43,978 nucleotides of DNA from an uncultured Caryophanales bacterium (GCA_905197045.1 CAJJXG010000013.1:1-43978), one strand, 5' to 3'. Counted from the stretch's first letter, positions 26,008-34,889 are shown. The notes: generated by a model not told the origin, from the sequence alone. Numbers and translations are program-made.

Positions 26008-26463
26008 TTAAAACTTTATTGCAAGTCGAGCTTTATCTATATTTGCTCGATTAATTTCACATTTGATTAATTTTGTTTTATTTTTATACGACAAGATTAT
26101 CTTGTTCTCATCACAATAATCTAAATTACCTTCTAAGATATTTTCCCCTTGATAAGGATGTGATAAATGGATGTTTATGTATTTTCCAACATATTTATCA
26201 AGTTTTTCAACGTTAATAGGTTTTTCAACCCCAAGAGATGATACATCTAAGGTATATGGATTATCTGTGAAATCGTGTTCATCTAAATAAGCACTAATAA
26301 CTTCTGAAACACAAGTTATATCATCAAGATTAATCTCTTCATCACGATCGACAATAACTTCAAGCATTCTAGTTTTTGCTAGAAACTTAAACGAGTACAA
26401 ATCATAACCTATTTCATTTAATTTTTCTTTTAAGCCTTCTTGAACGCGGTTGATTTCTTCCAT
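26008..26463 (-). CDS. rimP: Ribosome maturation factor RimP
   Basis: RimP acts in 30S assembly. The 151-residue protein has the family's two-domain layout, with REXEVIVDRDEEI-like and CVSEVISAYLDEHD regions and a YTLDVSSLGVEKP segment that is the family hallmark. It heads the operon rimP-nusA-rnpM-infB-rbfA, with AGGGG 6 bases before the ATG. A terminator-like hairpin sits 14 bases upstream of its start codon. Confidence 0.93.
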   Translation of the reverse strand: MEEINRVQEGLKEKLNEIGYDLYSFKFLAKTRMLEVIVDRDEEINLDDITCVSEVISAYLDEHDFTDNPYTLDVSSLGVEKPINVEKLDKYVGKYINIHLSHPYQGENILEGNLDYCDENKIILSYKNKTKLIKCEINRANIDKARLAIKF

Positions 26464-26476
26464 TAAATACCCCTTT

Positions 26477-26506
26477 TAAAAAAATAAGAATACCCACAGG
26501 TACTCT
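26477..26506 (-). terminator. Terminator-like hairpin just upstream of rimP (possible attenuator)
   Basis: The minus strand has AGAGTACC (26499-26506) and GGTATTCT (26487-26494) with a 4-base loop, followed by TATTTTTTT. A 6-base-pair hairpin (AGATAA-GAAA-TTATCT) lies just before it. It may end the dxs-ispH-uppS message, attenuate the rimP operon, or both. Confidence 0.65.
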
Positions 26507-26534
26507 AACGAAGATAATTTCTTATCTGAATAAA

Positions 26535-26563
26535 ATTTAAGCGATTTCATATATAAAAGTCAA
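26535..26563 (-). promoter_or_regulatory. Candidate promoter of the rimP-nusA operon
   Basis: On the minus strand, -35 TTGACT (26558-26563) lies 17 bases from -10 TTAAAT (26535-26540). Transcription would begin near 26528, upstream of the terminator-like hairpin. The -35 is good and the -10 is mediocre. Confidence 0.45.
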
Positions 26564-26679
26564 GATTATTCTATCTTTTTTAGCTCTTATAGTGTATATT
26601 TCACTATTTTCTTTATATATAGTTTTTAGTAGCGTAAAAATATATCTTAATCTATAAATTACTTTAAATATAAAGAAAA

Positions 26680-27408
26680 TTATTCTTCTTCTTTTATCGC
26701 TCCAAAACGGCGATCTCTTTTTTCGTATTCTTTTAAACATTCAACCAACTTTTCAGGTGTAAAATCAGGCCAACATGTCTTTGTAAAAATAAATTCACTG
26801 TAAGCTAATTGATATAAAAGAAAATTAGATACTCTTTCTTCTCCACTAGTTCTAATCATAAGATCAATTTCTGGTAAACCACTTGTATATAAATAATTCT
26901 TAAAGGTATCGATTGTTAAATCTTCTTCATTAATTTTTCCTTCTTTAATATCTTGATAAGCAAGTTTAGCAGCGCGAACAATTTCTTGTCTTCCTCCATA
27001 ATTGAGGCAAATATTAAAGACAAAATCATCAAAACTAGAAGTCAAATTAATTGCCTCTTGAATTGTTTTTTGACTTTTTTGAGGTAATTTTGAAAGATCC
27101 CCAGAAACATGAATTCGACATTTATTTTCAACAAACTCATCAATATAGTCTTTAAAGAAGTCATCAAGATATTCAAATAATTTTGTAATTTCGTCTTTTG
27201 GTCGATTCCGATTTTCGGTTGAAAAGGCATATAAAGAAACAACTTTTACATTTAAAGTTCTTAAAAAGCGAACAATTTCGATAATTCTTTTACAAGCAAC
27301 CTTATGCCCATAAGTTCTTGGCATAAGTCTTCTTTTAGCCCATCTTCCATTGCCGTCCATAATAAAAGCGATATGATTAATTTTTTTCTGAAGTTTAAAC
27401 TGTTCCAT
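26680..27408 (-). CDS. uppS: Undecaprenyl diphosphate synthase (cis-prenyltransferase)
   Basis: UppS condenses farnesyl diphosphate with isopentenyl diphosphate to form the C55 carrier lipid. The 242-residue protein has the signature MDGNGRWAKRR near the N-terminus, a SLYAFSTENRNRP block and the C-terminal DLMIRTSGEERVSNFLLYQ. It overlaps ispH by 14 bases and completes the dxs-ispH-uppS unit, which ties precursor supply to carrier-lipid synthesis. Farnesyl diphosphate synthase is not in the window. Confidence 0.96.
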   Translation of the reverse strand: MEQFKLQKKINHIAFIMDGNGRWAKRRLMPRTYGHKVACKRIIEIVRFLRTLNVKVVSLYAFSTENRNRPKDEITKLFEYLDDFFKDYIDEFVENKCRIHVSGDLSKLPQKSQKTIQEAINLTSSFDDFVFNICLNYGGRQEIVRAAKLAYQDIKEGKINEEDLTIDTFKNYLYTSGLPEIDLMIRTSGEERVSNFLLYQLAYSEFIFTKTCWPDFTPEKLVECLKEYEKRDRRFGAIKEEE

Positions 27409-28264
27409 AAATTTCCCTCATCTTTTTTTCTATTGCATCAATTAACTCTTTTGGGCAACTTGTTCCACTAAAAATTGCGCACTTTTTATATTTAGAAAAA
27501 TCAAAATTAGCAAGTTCATCTAAAGTCGAAATAAAATAAGTATCATGATTCTTGTTTTGAGTTGAGATTTCATAAAGCTTAGTTGTATTAGAACTATTTT
27601 TGTCGCCAATTATCAAAACTAAATCATAACTATCATCAAGATTCACCATTTTTTCTTGTCTAATTCGACTTGCATTACAAATCTCATCTGTAAATGAAAC
27701 ATTTTTAACATTTTGTTTAATGTTTTTAAAAATATCTTCAAGTTCCAAAAAAGAAAGTGTTGTTTGATTCATAACTTTAACTTTGCTTTCTTTTAACACA
27801 CTATAATCAAAACCTTTTTTAATATCATAAAGATAAATATTTTGGCTTCTTGATAAGCTCGCCATTGTTTCAGGGTGGCCATCTTTCCCAACAAAAATAA
27901 TATCTTCCTTGCTTTCTTCAATTTTCTTTAAATTTAAGTTAACAATTGGGCAAGTTGCATCAAAATAACAAATCCCTTTAGCCTTTAATATTTCTTCATA
28001 TTTTTTATCGTGCCCATGAGCACTAAAAATTACTATATCATCCAATTTAAATGCATTTAAGAGGCTTTCTGTAGAGTTTTTGTCAAATTCTACAACCTTT
28101 ACACCTCTATTAAGAAGAGGTTTCATTGCTTCTTTATTGTGAATTAATTCTCCAAACAAAAATATATTTTTGCCTTCATTTTCATCACAAATTTTATTAA
28201 CTATATCAATAGCTCTTTTAACTCCAAAACAATAACTTGATGGTGAGATAACTTTAATTTTCAT
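27395..28264 (-). CDS. ispH: 4-hydroxy-3-methylbut-2-enyl diphosphate reductase
   Basis: IspH (LytB) is the last enzyme of the MEP isoprenoid pathway, a 4Fe-4S protein that makes isopentenyl and dimethylallyl diphosphate. The 289-residue length is typical. The three cluster cysteines are visible in YCFGVKRA, DATCPIV and EICNASR. The substrate-binding residues GELIHN and FSAHG are also present. It overlaps dxs by 11 bases and uppS by 14, so coupled translation is likely. Confidence 0.96.
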   Translation of the reverse strand: MKIKVISPSSYCFGVKRAIDIVNKICDENEGKNIFLFGELIHNKEAMKPLLNRGVKVVEFDKNSTESLLNAFKLDDIVIFSAHGHDKKYEEILKAKGICYFDATCPIVNLNLKKIEESKEDIIFVGKDGHPETMASLSRSQNIYLYDIKKGFDYSVLKESKVKVMNQTTLSFLELEDIFKNIKQNVKNVSFTDEICNASRIRQEKMVNLDDSYDLVLIIGDKNSSNTTKLYEISTQNKNHDTYFISTLDELANFDFSKYKKCAIFSGTSCPKELIDAIEKKMREIYGTV

Positions 28265-30008
28265 GAGAGTTTTTTATTACATCATTTACTAAGCTTTCAA
28301 CATCAACACTTAATAAAATTTCTTGTTCAAGTATATTTCCCTTATTAATGAATTTTAAAGGAATAGCTCTAGTTAAGATTTCACCTTTATAGTGATGTTT
28401 AATTAAATCAAGAGTCAGATTAGCAACAAATCCAGTTTCAACTCCATATGGATCGTAAATATATATTTTTTTAAATTTTAGAAGTTCTTGAATAGATTTT
28501 TCTTCATAGCCTTTTAAAAATAATGCATTAAAAATAGTCACATTTTCATCTTTCAATTTAGATAATATGCTTAATAGATGTGGACCTATGCTTATTAAAG
28601 CAAGATTATTATCTTTACCTTTTTGTAAAATTTCAAAGTTTCGATCAATAATTTCTTTTCCAGCATCAATTTCATCATAATTTTTATAAGTTGGCGTATA
28701 TCGAATAGCCATTGGATGATTGTATTTTTTCGCATAATTAAATAAACGAATTGCATCATCTTGGTCTTTAGGCATCGCTAAAACAAAATTTGGGATTGAA
28801 TAGAAAAAACCATCATCATAAATTCCTTGATGGGTTTCTCCATCATGACCAATCAATCCACAGCGGTCGATAAGTAAAGTAATATGTCGATTGTTTCTTG
28901 CTATATCATGAAGCACTTCATCATAAGCCCTTTGAAGGAAGGTGGAATACATGAAAAGATAAGTATGATACCCATTAATTCCAAAAGCATTAGCAAAAAT
29001 GGCAGCATGTTCTTCACTAATTCCAACATCAAAAGTACGGTCTTTTAACTCACTAAATAAATTTGTAAGCTTAGCACCTACTGTTGTTGAAGGGCAAATT
29101 GCAATCGTGTTTTCGTTCTTTTTCATGTCTTCACTTACTAAATCAGCAAAAACCTTAGAAAAAGAAACCGTGTTTTTCCCTAAATCAATCTTTTGTTTTC
29201 CTGTTTCCTTGTCAAAAGGATTTACAAAATGATATTCCCCAGTATGATCTTCTTCTGCATATTTATAGCCTTCACCTTTAGATGTTTTAACATGAAGTAT
29301 AACACTTCTTTTACTAACCTTGGCTTTTTCAAAAGCTTTCTTTAGTTGGTCAAAATCATCTCCATCTATTGGTCCCAAATATTCAAAGTTAGCATCTTTA
29401 AAAATAATTTTAACTAACGGATTTTTCCTAATTCCTTTTAAAATAGCACTTAATCCACCATTTGTTGGAGAAATTGACATTTCATTATCATTAATAATGA
29501 TAATAATTTTTGTATTAGCTATAACAAGATTATTTAAAGCTTCAAAACAAAGTCCATTTGCAATGCCACCATCTCCAACTAAAGCTATAACATTATAGTT
29601 TTCATGTTTTAAATCTCTTACTTTAGCAAAACCAAGGGCCGCACTTAAACTAGTTGATGAATGACCAGCATCATAAACATCATATTTTGATTCATTTATT
29701 TTTTGAAAACCGTCAACACCATTAGATTGACGTAAATTGGTTAAAGGTCTACCAGTTAATATCTTATAAGGATAGGAATTATGACCAATATCAAAAATAA
29801 TTTTATCCTTATCAAAATCAAAAGATCTAAAAAGAGCAATTGTTAAATTTGTAATCCCTAAATTACTCGATAAATGACCGCCAAATTTTGAACACTGATC
29901 AATAATTAAACTTTTTATTTCGCTAGAAAGTTCTGAAAGTTCTTTTTTATTTAAGTTTGGAATAATTTTAAAATCAAAATTCTCATCCAAATCAAAACGT
30001 CTTGTCAT
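28254..30008 (-). CDS. dxs: 1-deoxy-D-xylulose-5-phosphate synthase
   Basis: Dxs condenses pyruvate and glyceraldehyde-3-phosphate in a thiamine-diphosphate reaction, the first step of the MEP pathway. The 584-residue protein (family about 620) has the thiamine-binding motif GDGGIANGLCFEALNN, HLSSNLG near the N-terminus and the catalytic-Glu segment VGISEEHA. The TATAAT box at 30015-30020 ends 6 bases before the ATG and there is no ribosome site, so translation is probably leaderless. It heads dxs-ispH-uppS. Confidence 0.95.
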   Translation of the reverse strand: MTRRFDLDENFDFKIIPNLNKKELSELSSEIKSLIIDQCSKFGGHLSSNLGITNLTIALFRSFDFDKDKIIFDIGHNSYPYKILTGRPLTNLRQSNGVDGFQKINESKYDVYDAGHSSTSLSAALGFAKVRDLKHENYNVIALVGDGGIANGLCFEALNNLVIANTKIIIIINDNEMSISPTNGGLSAILKGIRKNPLVKIIFKDANFEYLGPIDGDDFDQLKKAFEKAKVSKRSVILHVKTSKGEGYKYAEEDHTGEYHFVNPFDKETGKQKIDLGKNTVSFSKVFADLVSEDMKKNENTIAICPSTTVGAKLTNLFSELKDRTFDVGISEEHAAIFANAFGINGYHTYLFMYSTFLQRAYDEVLHDIARNNRHITLLIDRCGLIGHDGETHQGIYDDGFFYSIPNFVLAMPKDQDDAIRLFNYAKKYNHPMAIRYTPTYKNYDEIDAGKEIIDRNFEILQKGKDNNLALISIGPHLLSILSKLKDENVTIFNALFLKGYEEKSIQELLKFKKIYIYDPYGVETGFVANLTLDLIKHHYKGEILTRAIPLKFINKGNILEQEILLSVDVESLVNDVIKNSHEN

Positions 30009-30014
30009 GCCTCA

Positions 30015-30020
30015 ATTATA
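30015..30020 (-). promoter_or_regulatory. -10 box of dxs, implying a leaderless mRNA
   Basis: TATAAT on the minus strand is 6 bases from the dxs ATG. A 17-base spacer leads to TAGAAA (30038-30043), which lies within the 3' arm of the preceding terminator. The promoter and the upstream gene's terminator therefore overlap. Confidence 0.6.
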
Positions 30021-30022
30021 GC

Positions 30023-30090
30023 CAATATAAAAGGCATTTTCTATTCATATTTTTAAAATTAGTTTCAAAACGTCAAGAATGAAAATGCCT
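30023..30090 (-). terminator. Terminator of the EF-G-like gene
   Basis: AGGCATTTTC (30081-30090) and GAAAATGCCT (30032-30041) on the minus strand form a perfect 10-base-pair stem with a long loop (39 bases, partly pairable), followed by TTTATATT. It ends at the dxs -10 region. Confidence 0.7.
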
Positions 30091-30120
30091 GATTTTTTAA
30101 ATTATCCTTGCAAAAAGCCT

Positions 30121-32181
30121 TTATTTATTCGTTAAAAGAGAGTTTTCTTTAATGACTTTATCACGCAATTGATGAGGCACTTCTTCATAGGAATAAAATG
30201 CTCTATTAAAGTAACCGCTACCTTGAGTTAAAACTTTAAGTTTTGTGACATAATCTAAAGTTTCGGCTTCTGGGAGTAACACTTCAACCATCGTTGTATC
30301 ACTTTCTTTATCGACAATATTTTGAATTCTACCACGACGTGAATTAAGATCGTTTAATACGTCGCCTAAATATTTATTATCAATATAAATATTAACAGTC
30401 AAAATAGGTTCAAGTATTGTAGGAGCTGCTTTCATGTATGCATCTTTAAAAGCTAAAATTGCAGCCATCTTAAATGCTAATTCGTTAGAATCAACAGGAT
30501 GATATTTTCCATCAAGAAGAGTTGCTTTACAGTTGATTACAGGGAATCCTGCCAGCAAACCTTCATTCAAAGCTTCATAAAAACCTTTTTCAATTGAAGG
30601 GAAATAGTTTTTAGGAACAGCACCACCAAAAATCTCTTCAGCAAATTCGATTTTTTCGCTTGGTTCAAATTTCATCTCGACAACACCATAAAAACCACTT
30701 CCACCGCTTTGCTTAATGTATCTTCCAGAACCATTTGCTTCTTTTGTAATTGTTTCACGATAACAAATTTTCTGATCAGCAGTTTGTACTTCTACACCAT
30801 ATGTTGATTTAATCTTAGAAAGGACAAAATTGATATGCGTTTCGCTCAATCCACCAAGTAAAAGTTGTTTTGTTTCATTATTTCTTTTAACTTCAAGAGT
30901 TTTATCCTCTTTTACTACTTTAGCTAAAGCACTAGATAACTTTTCATCATCTTTCTTATCCTTTGTAAGTAAAGCCTTAAAGAAAACAGCGGTTGGGAAT
31001 GTTGTTTCTTTATACTTAATATGATTATCTTTATCACAAAGTGTAAACGAAGTTTCGAGTTCAGTTGATTTAGTTATTGCACAAATATCTCCGGCGCCAA
31101 CTTTATCAATAGCAGTTAAATTATTCCCAGAGATAATGTTAAGACCTGAAATTTTAATTGTTCTATTTAAATTTGGAACAAAAACTTCATCGCCAGCACT
31201 TAAAATACCACTATCGACTTTTACAAAATTAATTTGTCCAAGATATTGATCAATTAAAGTTTTGAAAACATATCCACTAAATGGTTCATCACTTCTTGTC
31301 ATTCTTGTGACTTCTTTACCTCCATCATCAATTCCACTATAAGGTTTTAAATCATCAGGTGCAGGTAAATAATCAATCAACATTCTGATTAACGTATTGA
31401 TACCAATATTGTTAATCGCACTACCAAAAATGATTGGATAAATTTCAGCATTTAAAACGCCTTTTCTCAATCCTTTATGAATTTCTTCACTTGTTAAAGG
31501 TGTACCAGAGAAAAATTTATCAAGCAAAGCGTCGTCAGTTAAAGCGACTGCTTCACATATACTATTATAAAGTTCAAAAACTTTTGCTTTCTTATCTTCA
31601 TAAATTACGTCATCAACGCAATCTTTTCCATTATATTTTCTTGCTTTTAATTCTACACAATTAATAAAACCATCAAATTGATCAGCATGTCCCAAAGGTA
31701 ATGTAAATGGAATACACATTTTCCCAAAAGTCTTATTAATCTGTTCTAAAATTTCTTCATAATTTGGATAACCTTTATCCATTTTATTAACATAAATTAA
31801 AAATGGAATACCTCTTCTTTTTAGAAGTTTAAAGGCCTTAATTGTTCCGACTTGAATGCCGCTAGAAGCGTCAATCATTAAAATAGCACCTTTGACGGAG
31901 TGAGTAACAGCAATTTCCTCACCAACAAAATCGTCATTCCCAGGCACATCAAGTAGATTTATTTTGTAATCATTATAAAAAAGTGGAACGACTGATGTTG
32001 AGATAGAAGAAAGTCTTTTCTTTTCTTCCTTTTGATAATCACTAATTGTGTTACCTTTTTCAATCGATCCTTTTTCGGTTTTGTTTACAGCAGCATAAAG
32101 CGATTCCACCAAAGATGTTTTTCCACTACCTTGGTGGCCAAACAAAGCCACATTCCTAATATTTTTTGCTTCATAGACCAT
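30121..32181 (-). CDS. Elongation factor G-like GTPase (EF-G2 type)
   Basis: This 686-residue protein has the five-domain EF-G layout: G1 reads GHQGSGKT (15-22), then DVPG near 75, NKMD near 131, domain IV with a GSGRYIKQSGGSGFYGVV block and domain V. The G1 loop GHQGSGKT differs from the AHIDAGKTT of true EF-G and matches the EF-G2 paralogues. The canonical fusA, normally next to rpsG/rpsL, must lie elsewhere. Its exact role is not established for most members; ribosome-linked GTPase activity is likely. A perfect LacI/CcpA-type operator lies 18 bases before the ATG, next to a strong AGGAGG site. Confidence 0.88.
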   Translation of the reverse strand: MVYEAKNIRNVALFGHQGSGKTSLVESLYAAVNKTEKGSIEKGNTISDYQKEEKKRLSSISTSVVPLFYNDYKINLLDVPGNDDFVGEEIAVTHSVKGAILMIDASSGIQVGTIKAFKLLKRRGIPFLIYVNKMDKGYPNYEEILEQINKTFGKMCIPFTLPLGHADQFDGFINCVELKARKYNGKDCVDDVIYEDKKAKVFELYNSICEAVALTDDALLDKFFSGTPLTSEEIHKGLRKGVLNAEIYPIIFGSAINNIGINTLIRMLIDYLPAPDDLKPYSGIDDGGKEVTRMTRSDEPFSGYVFKTLIDQYLGQINFVKVDSGILSAGDEVFVPNLNRTIKISGLNIISGNNLTAIDKVGAGDICAITKSTELETSFTLCDKDNHIKYKETTFPTAVFFKALLTKDKKDDEKLSSALAKVVKEDKTLEVKRNNETKQLLLGGLSETHINFVLSKIKSTYGVEVQTADQKICYRETITKEANGSGRYIKQSGGSGFYGVVEMKFEPSEKIEFAEEIFGGAVPKNYFPSIEKGFYEALNEGLLAGFPVINCKATLLDGKYHPVDSNELAFKMAAILAFKDAYMKAAPTILEPILTVNIYIDNKYLGDVLNDLNSRRGRIQNIVDKESDTTMVEVLLPEAETLDYVTKLKVLTQGSGYFNRAFYSYEEVPHQLRDKVIKENSLLTNK

Positions 32182-32199
32182 ACAGCAATTATCCTCCTA

Positions 32200-32213
32200 T
32201 GTAAGCGCTTACA
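32200..32213. promoter_or_regulatory. cre-like / LacI-family operator upstream of the EF-G-like gene
   Basis: TGTAAGCGCTTACA is a perfect 14-base palindrome that fits the CcpA cre consensus TGWAANCGNTNWCA and general LacI-family half-sites with the central CG. It sits directly upstream of the AGGAGGAT ribosome site (32191-32198), where a bound repressor could block transcription. Confidence 0.65.
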
Positions 32214-32278
32214 TTTTTTCTATTACTAGATTAATATAAAAGGAAAAAAATATAAAGAAAAATTTCAAAAAGACGAGT

Positions 32279-33790
32279 TTAATCGAGATAATCCTCAATA
32301 TTTTTAACTTTTAAATGTTCTTTATTTTCTTCCTTGATTTCTTCATCCTTTAAGAATGAATCCTTTATTTTATCAAGTAGTTCGATAAATTTTTCACTTA
32401 TATAATAGCCTGAATCAGCACTTTCACTATCTAGCAAGACATTAAACTTGTTCCCATAGAAATAGTTTATTAAGTATTTAAGACACTCAAAAGTAAAATT
32501 AAGTAAGATTTTGGCGTAAAAACTATAATCTTTTTCTTTTTTAAATAGTAAAAATGCATCACAATGCGACAAAACTACACTCTCAAAATAAGCTTCCATC
32601 AGTTCTTGTTGATCTTCAGCATAATTTTCTTTAAAAAATCTTTCTACAGATGCTGAATAATTTTCAACTCTATTTGTAATTACAAAACTAGGATTGTTTT
32701 CTATTTTGATTCTAAAAGACGTCATACTGAGATTTTTATTTTTCTTAGCATGGTTTTTATAAATAGATTCAAAATGTTCGCTATAGTAATTTTCACTAGT
32801 TATACCCATTTCAGTAATTGTGTTATTCAAAACATACATTGAGCAGAAATTATATTCTACAAAAGCTTCATTCGCATCACTTGGTTTCATTTTTAATAAA
32901 TTATTGAGTACAGCAACTTTTTCAACAAAAGGTTTAAATGTAGCAACAATTGCACGATAACTATGCATTTTCAATAACATCAACGATGAATAAAGAAAAT
33001 CCCATACAAGTTTTACAAAATCACAAAAATAATTAAACTCAGTTGAGTTAATAGAATTAATAAAAATGATAATATTATTTAAGAAAGTTAAAACAAGATA
33101 ATCGTTATCAAGTAGAAGACTCTTCTCAACATCGAAAAGGGAAGTTTTATTTAATTTTTTGATACGCTTTAAATCACTTATGAAAAAGTCAGGTGAATAG
33201 CGTTTACATGATTCAAGCAATCTTGTATCAAGAGTTTTAAAATTCCCGCTAAATAAATTCAAGTTAGTTTGGTGAATTCTCAAAGAAAGATAATCATAAA
33301 CATGCTTCATTGCTTCATCTTTCATATTAAAAAGATTGCTTACAAAATTTCGATAAGTAAATTGTTCAGAAAATACGCCATGCAAAAATAGAAAATTGTT
33401 ATTTTTAATTGCATCATTCATGTCACATTTTTTGAGTTTTAAAGCATGCTTAAGTTTCAAGCCTTCTTTTTCACCAACTTCTCTTTTTTGAGCCTGAATT
33501 TTATAAACTTGATAATTAATCTTTTCAAATAATTTACTGTACACAGGGGTGTAATAAGCCACGCATTCAAAATGTCTTCGTAAAAAAAGTAAAGAATTAG
33601 ATGTATCTCCAGAATCTAAAAATAATGAATAGTTTAAAAGCGCAAAAGAATAGGCAAATTCATAATTAAGAGCGTTTAAATAAAATTCTTCATATGAGAG
33701 ATTAGTGTTCTCACTTTTCTTTTCACATTCAGACATTATTTCCAAAGCTTTTCTGAATTGTTGGTTAGCCTTTTCTCTATTAATTTTCAT
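32279..33790 (-). CDS. Unrecognised 503-residue, largely helical protein
   Basis: No family is recognised. The protein has no signal peptide or clear membrane segment, no P-loop and no obvious catalytic motif. It is rich in Phe, Tyr, Asn, Lys and Leu, and reads as a series of amphipathic helices. Two segments resemble each other in pattern (LRRHFECVAYY near 68 and HSYRAIVATFKPFVEKVAV near 275), each Arg and aromatic, then acidic. They hint at an internal duplication. It follows the GNAT gene by 23 bases on the same strand and probably shares its message. Codon use and base composition look like the neighbours. Confidence 0.75.
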   Translation of the reverse strand: MKINREKANQQFRKALEIMSECEKKSENTNLSYEEFYLNALNYEFAYSFALLNYSLFLDSGDTSNSLLFLRRHFECVAYYTPVYSKLFEKINYQVYKIQAQKREVGEKEGLKLKHALKLKKCDMNDAIKNNNFLFLHGVFSEQFTYRNFVSNLFNMKDEAMKHVYDYLSLRIHQTNLNLFSGNFKTLDTRLLESCKRYSPDFFISDLKRIKKLNKTSLFDVEKSLLLDNDYLVLTFLNNIIIFINSINSTEFNYFCDFVKLVWDFLYSSLMLLKMHSYRAIVATFKPFVEKVAVLNNLLKMKPSDANEAFVEYNFCSMYVLNNTITEMGITSENYYSEHFESIYKNHAKKNKNLSMTSFRIKIENNPSFVITNRVENYSASVERFFKENYAEDQQELMEAYFESVVLSHCDAFLLFKKEKDYSFYAKILLNFTFECLKYLINYFYGNKFNVLLDSESADSGYYISEKFIELLDKIKDSFLKDEEIKEENKEHLKVKNIEDYLD

Positions 33791-33813
33791 TAAAAATACC
33801 TTGCAAATCTTTG

Positions 33814-34308
33814 CTATTTTTGAAAAATATAAACATATGTGTGAAACTCACCAAAACTGTAAACTTGAGTTTTTTCAAATTTAAACCCAATTTTTTCATA
33901 CATTTTAATAGCATTTTTGTTAATAGGATGAACCATAATTCCGCATCCTTTAACGCCATTAATCTTCTCCATTTCATCAAGCATACAATTAATAAGTGTT
34001 GTCGCTATATGTTTTCCAGTATATCCAGTTTTAACCATTAATCTGGAAAAAGCATAAAGCCCATCTTGGTCAAAAACGTTTTCTCCAAATTCTTTTTGAA
34101 CATTATCAAAAACCGCGTAAGCTACAATCTCCCCGTTTTCTTTGATAACTCTAGCATTTGAATGCAAGATATCTTCTTTAATTAATTCATCACTTGGATA
34201 TTCTTCATCCCAAATATTAAGACCGCTTTCATCCAATCTTTTAATTACTTCTTTTTTAAGAAGTTGACATTCACTAATATCTTTTTCAATTGCCTTTAAG
34301 TAATTCAT
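33814..34308 (-). CDS. GNAT-family N-acetyltransferase
   Basis: This 164-residue protein has the GNAT core: beta strand with IVAYAVFDNV, the acetyl-CoA loop GYTGKHIATTLI (Gly-x-Gly/Ala type), and the final NAIKMYEKIGFKFEKT block that is typical of motif B. The substrate is unknown; candidates are small amines or protein N-termini. AAGGA lies just upstream of the start. It precedes the 503-residue gene and is divergent from acpP. Confidence 0.85.
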   Translation of the reverse strand: MNYLKAIEKDISECQLLKKEVIKRLDESGLNIWDEEYPSDELIKEDILHSNARVIKENGEIVAYAVFDNVQKEFGENVFDQDGLYAFSRLMVKTGYTGKHIATTLINCMLDEMEKINGVKGCGIMVHPINKNAIKMYEKIGFKFEKTQVYSFGEFHTYVYIFQK

Positions 34309-34516
34309 AGTCCTTGTTTATTTAAAAATTTTACACCATTTTCATAGCTAATTAAAATTTTAAAATTGAATTTTATAGGTTTTTTAACTTAATTTGAAGG
34401 CAATTTTGCACCGATTTTACTGACATTTCAAAGGAACTTAATTTTTAAAGTTTTATAATTTGGCATATTGTATTAAAATGTTTTAAGTAAAACGAACCAA
34501 AGAAGGGATATTTTTT

Positions 34517-34741
34517 ATGAATAAAAAAGAAGAACTTGAAAACTTAATTAAAGAAAGACTTGGTGTTGATGAAATTGATAGAGATGCTACTATTGCTACA
34601 GCTGGTCTTGATTCACTTGATGTTGTCGAACTTTTATTAGATTTAGAGGATCGCTTTGGTGTAACCTTTACTTCTGAAGAAACCAAAGACCTTAAGACAT
34701 TTGGTGAATTATTCGATTTAATTCTTTCAAAAATTTCGTAA
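34517..34741 (+). CDS. acpP: Acyl carrier protein
   Basis: This 74-residue ACP carries growing acyl chains on a phosphopantetheine attached to the serine of GLDSLD (S36). The helix II pattern DVVELLLDLEDRFGV is typical of fatty-acid ACPs. AAGGGA lies 8 bases before the ATG, and a possible TATAAT at 34454-34459 lies in the 208-base divergent region shared with the GNAT gene. It is not next to fatty-acid synthesis genes. The AcpS encoded at 5879-6196 is its likely activator and PlsC a consumer of its product. No FapR-type operator was seen. Confidence 0.95.
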   Translation: MNKKEELENLIKERLGVDEIDRDATIATAGLDSLDVVELLLDLEDRFGVTFTSEETKDLKTFGELFDLILSKIS

Positions 34742-34760
34742 TTTTTTTTACAAAAAAGTA

Positions 34761-34790
34761 TTGCAGTGAATTTTCATTTTGTGATACTAT
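34761..34790 (+). promoter_or_regulatory. Promoter of the tRNA-Asn/tRNA-Glu pair
   Basis: -35 TTGCAG (34761-34766) and -10 TACTAT (34785-34790) are 18 bases apart. The -10 lies 17 bases before the tRNA-Asn gene. Confidence 0.65.
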
Positions 34791-34807
34791 TATTAGGCGT
34801 CAGTTGT

Positions 34808-34882
34808 GCTGACTTAGCTCAATGGTAGAGCAATCGGCTGTTAACCGATCGGTTGTAGGTTCGAGTCCTATAGTCAGCGCCA
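34808..34882 (+). tRNA. tRNA-Asn (GTT)
   Basis: This 75-base cloverleaf has acceptor GCTGACT paired with AGTCAGC, discriminator G and encoded CCA. The anticodon loop contains GTT flanked by T and AA, and the T arm reads TTCGAGT. It decodes AAU/AAC. Confidence 0.95.
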
Positions 34883-34889
34883 CTAATAT

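Noticed and set aside
26537..26740. 67-residue ORF between rimP and uppS
   Set aside because: It begins inside uppS in another frame, is Lys/Ile-rich and covers the rimP promoter region; no gene-like features.
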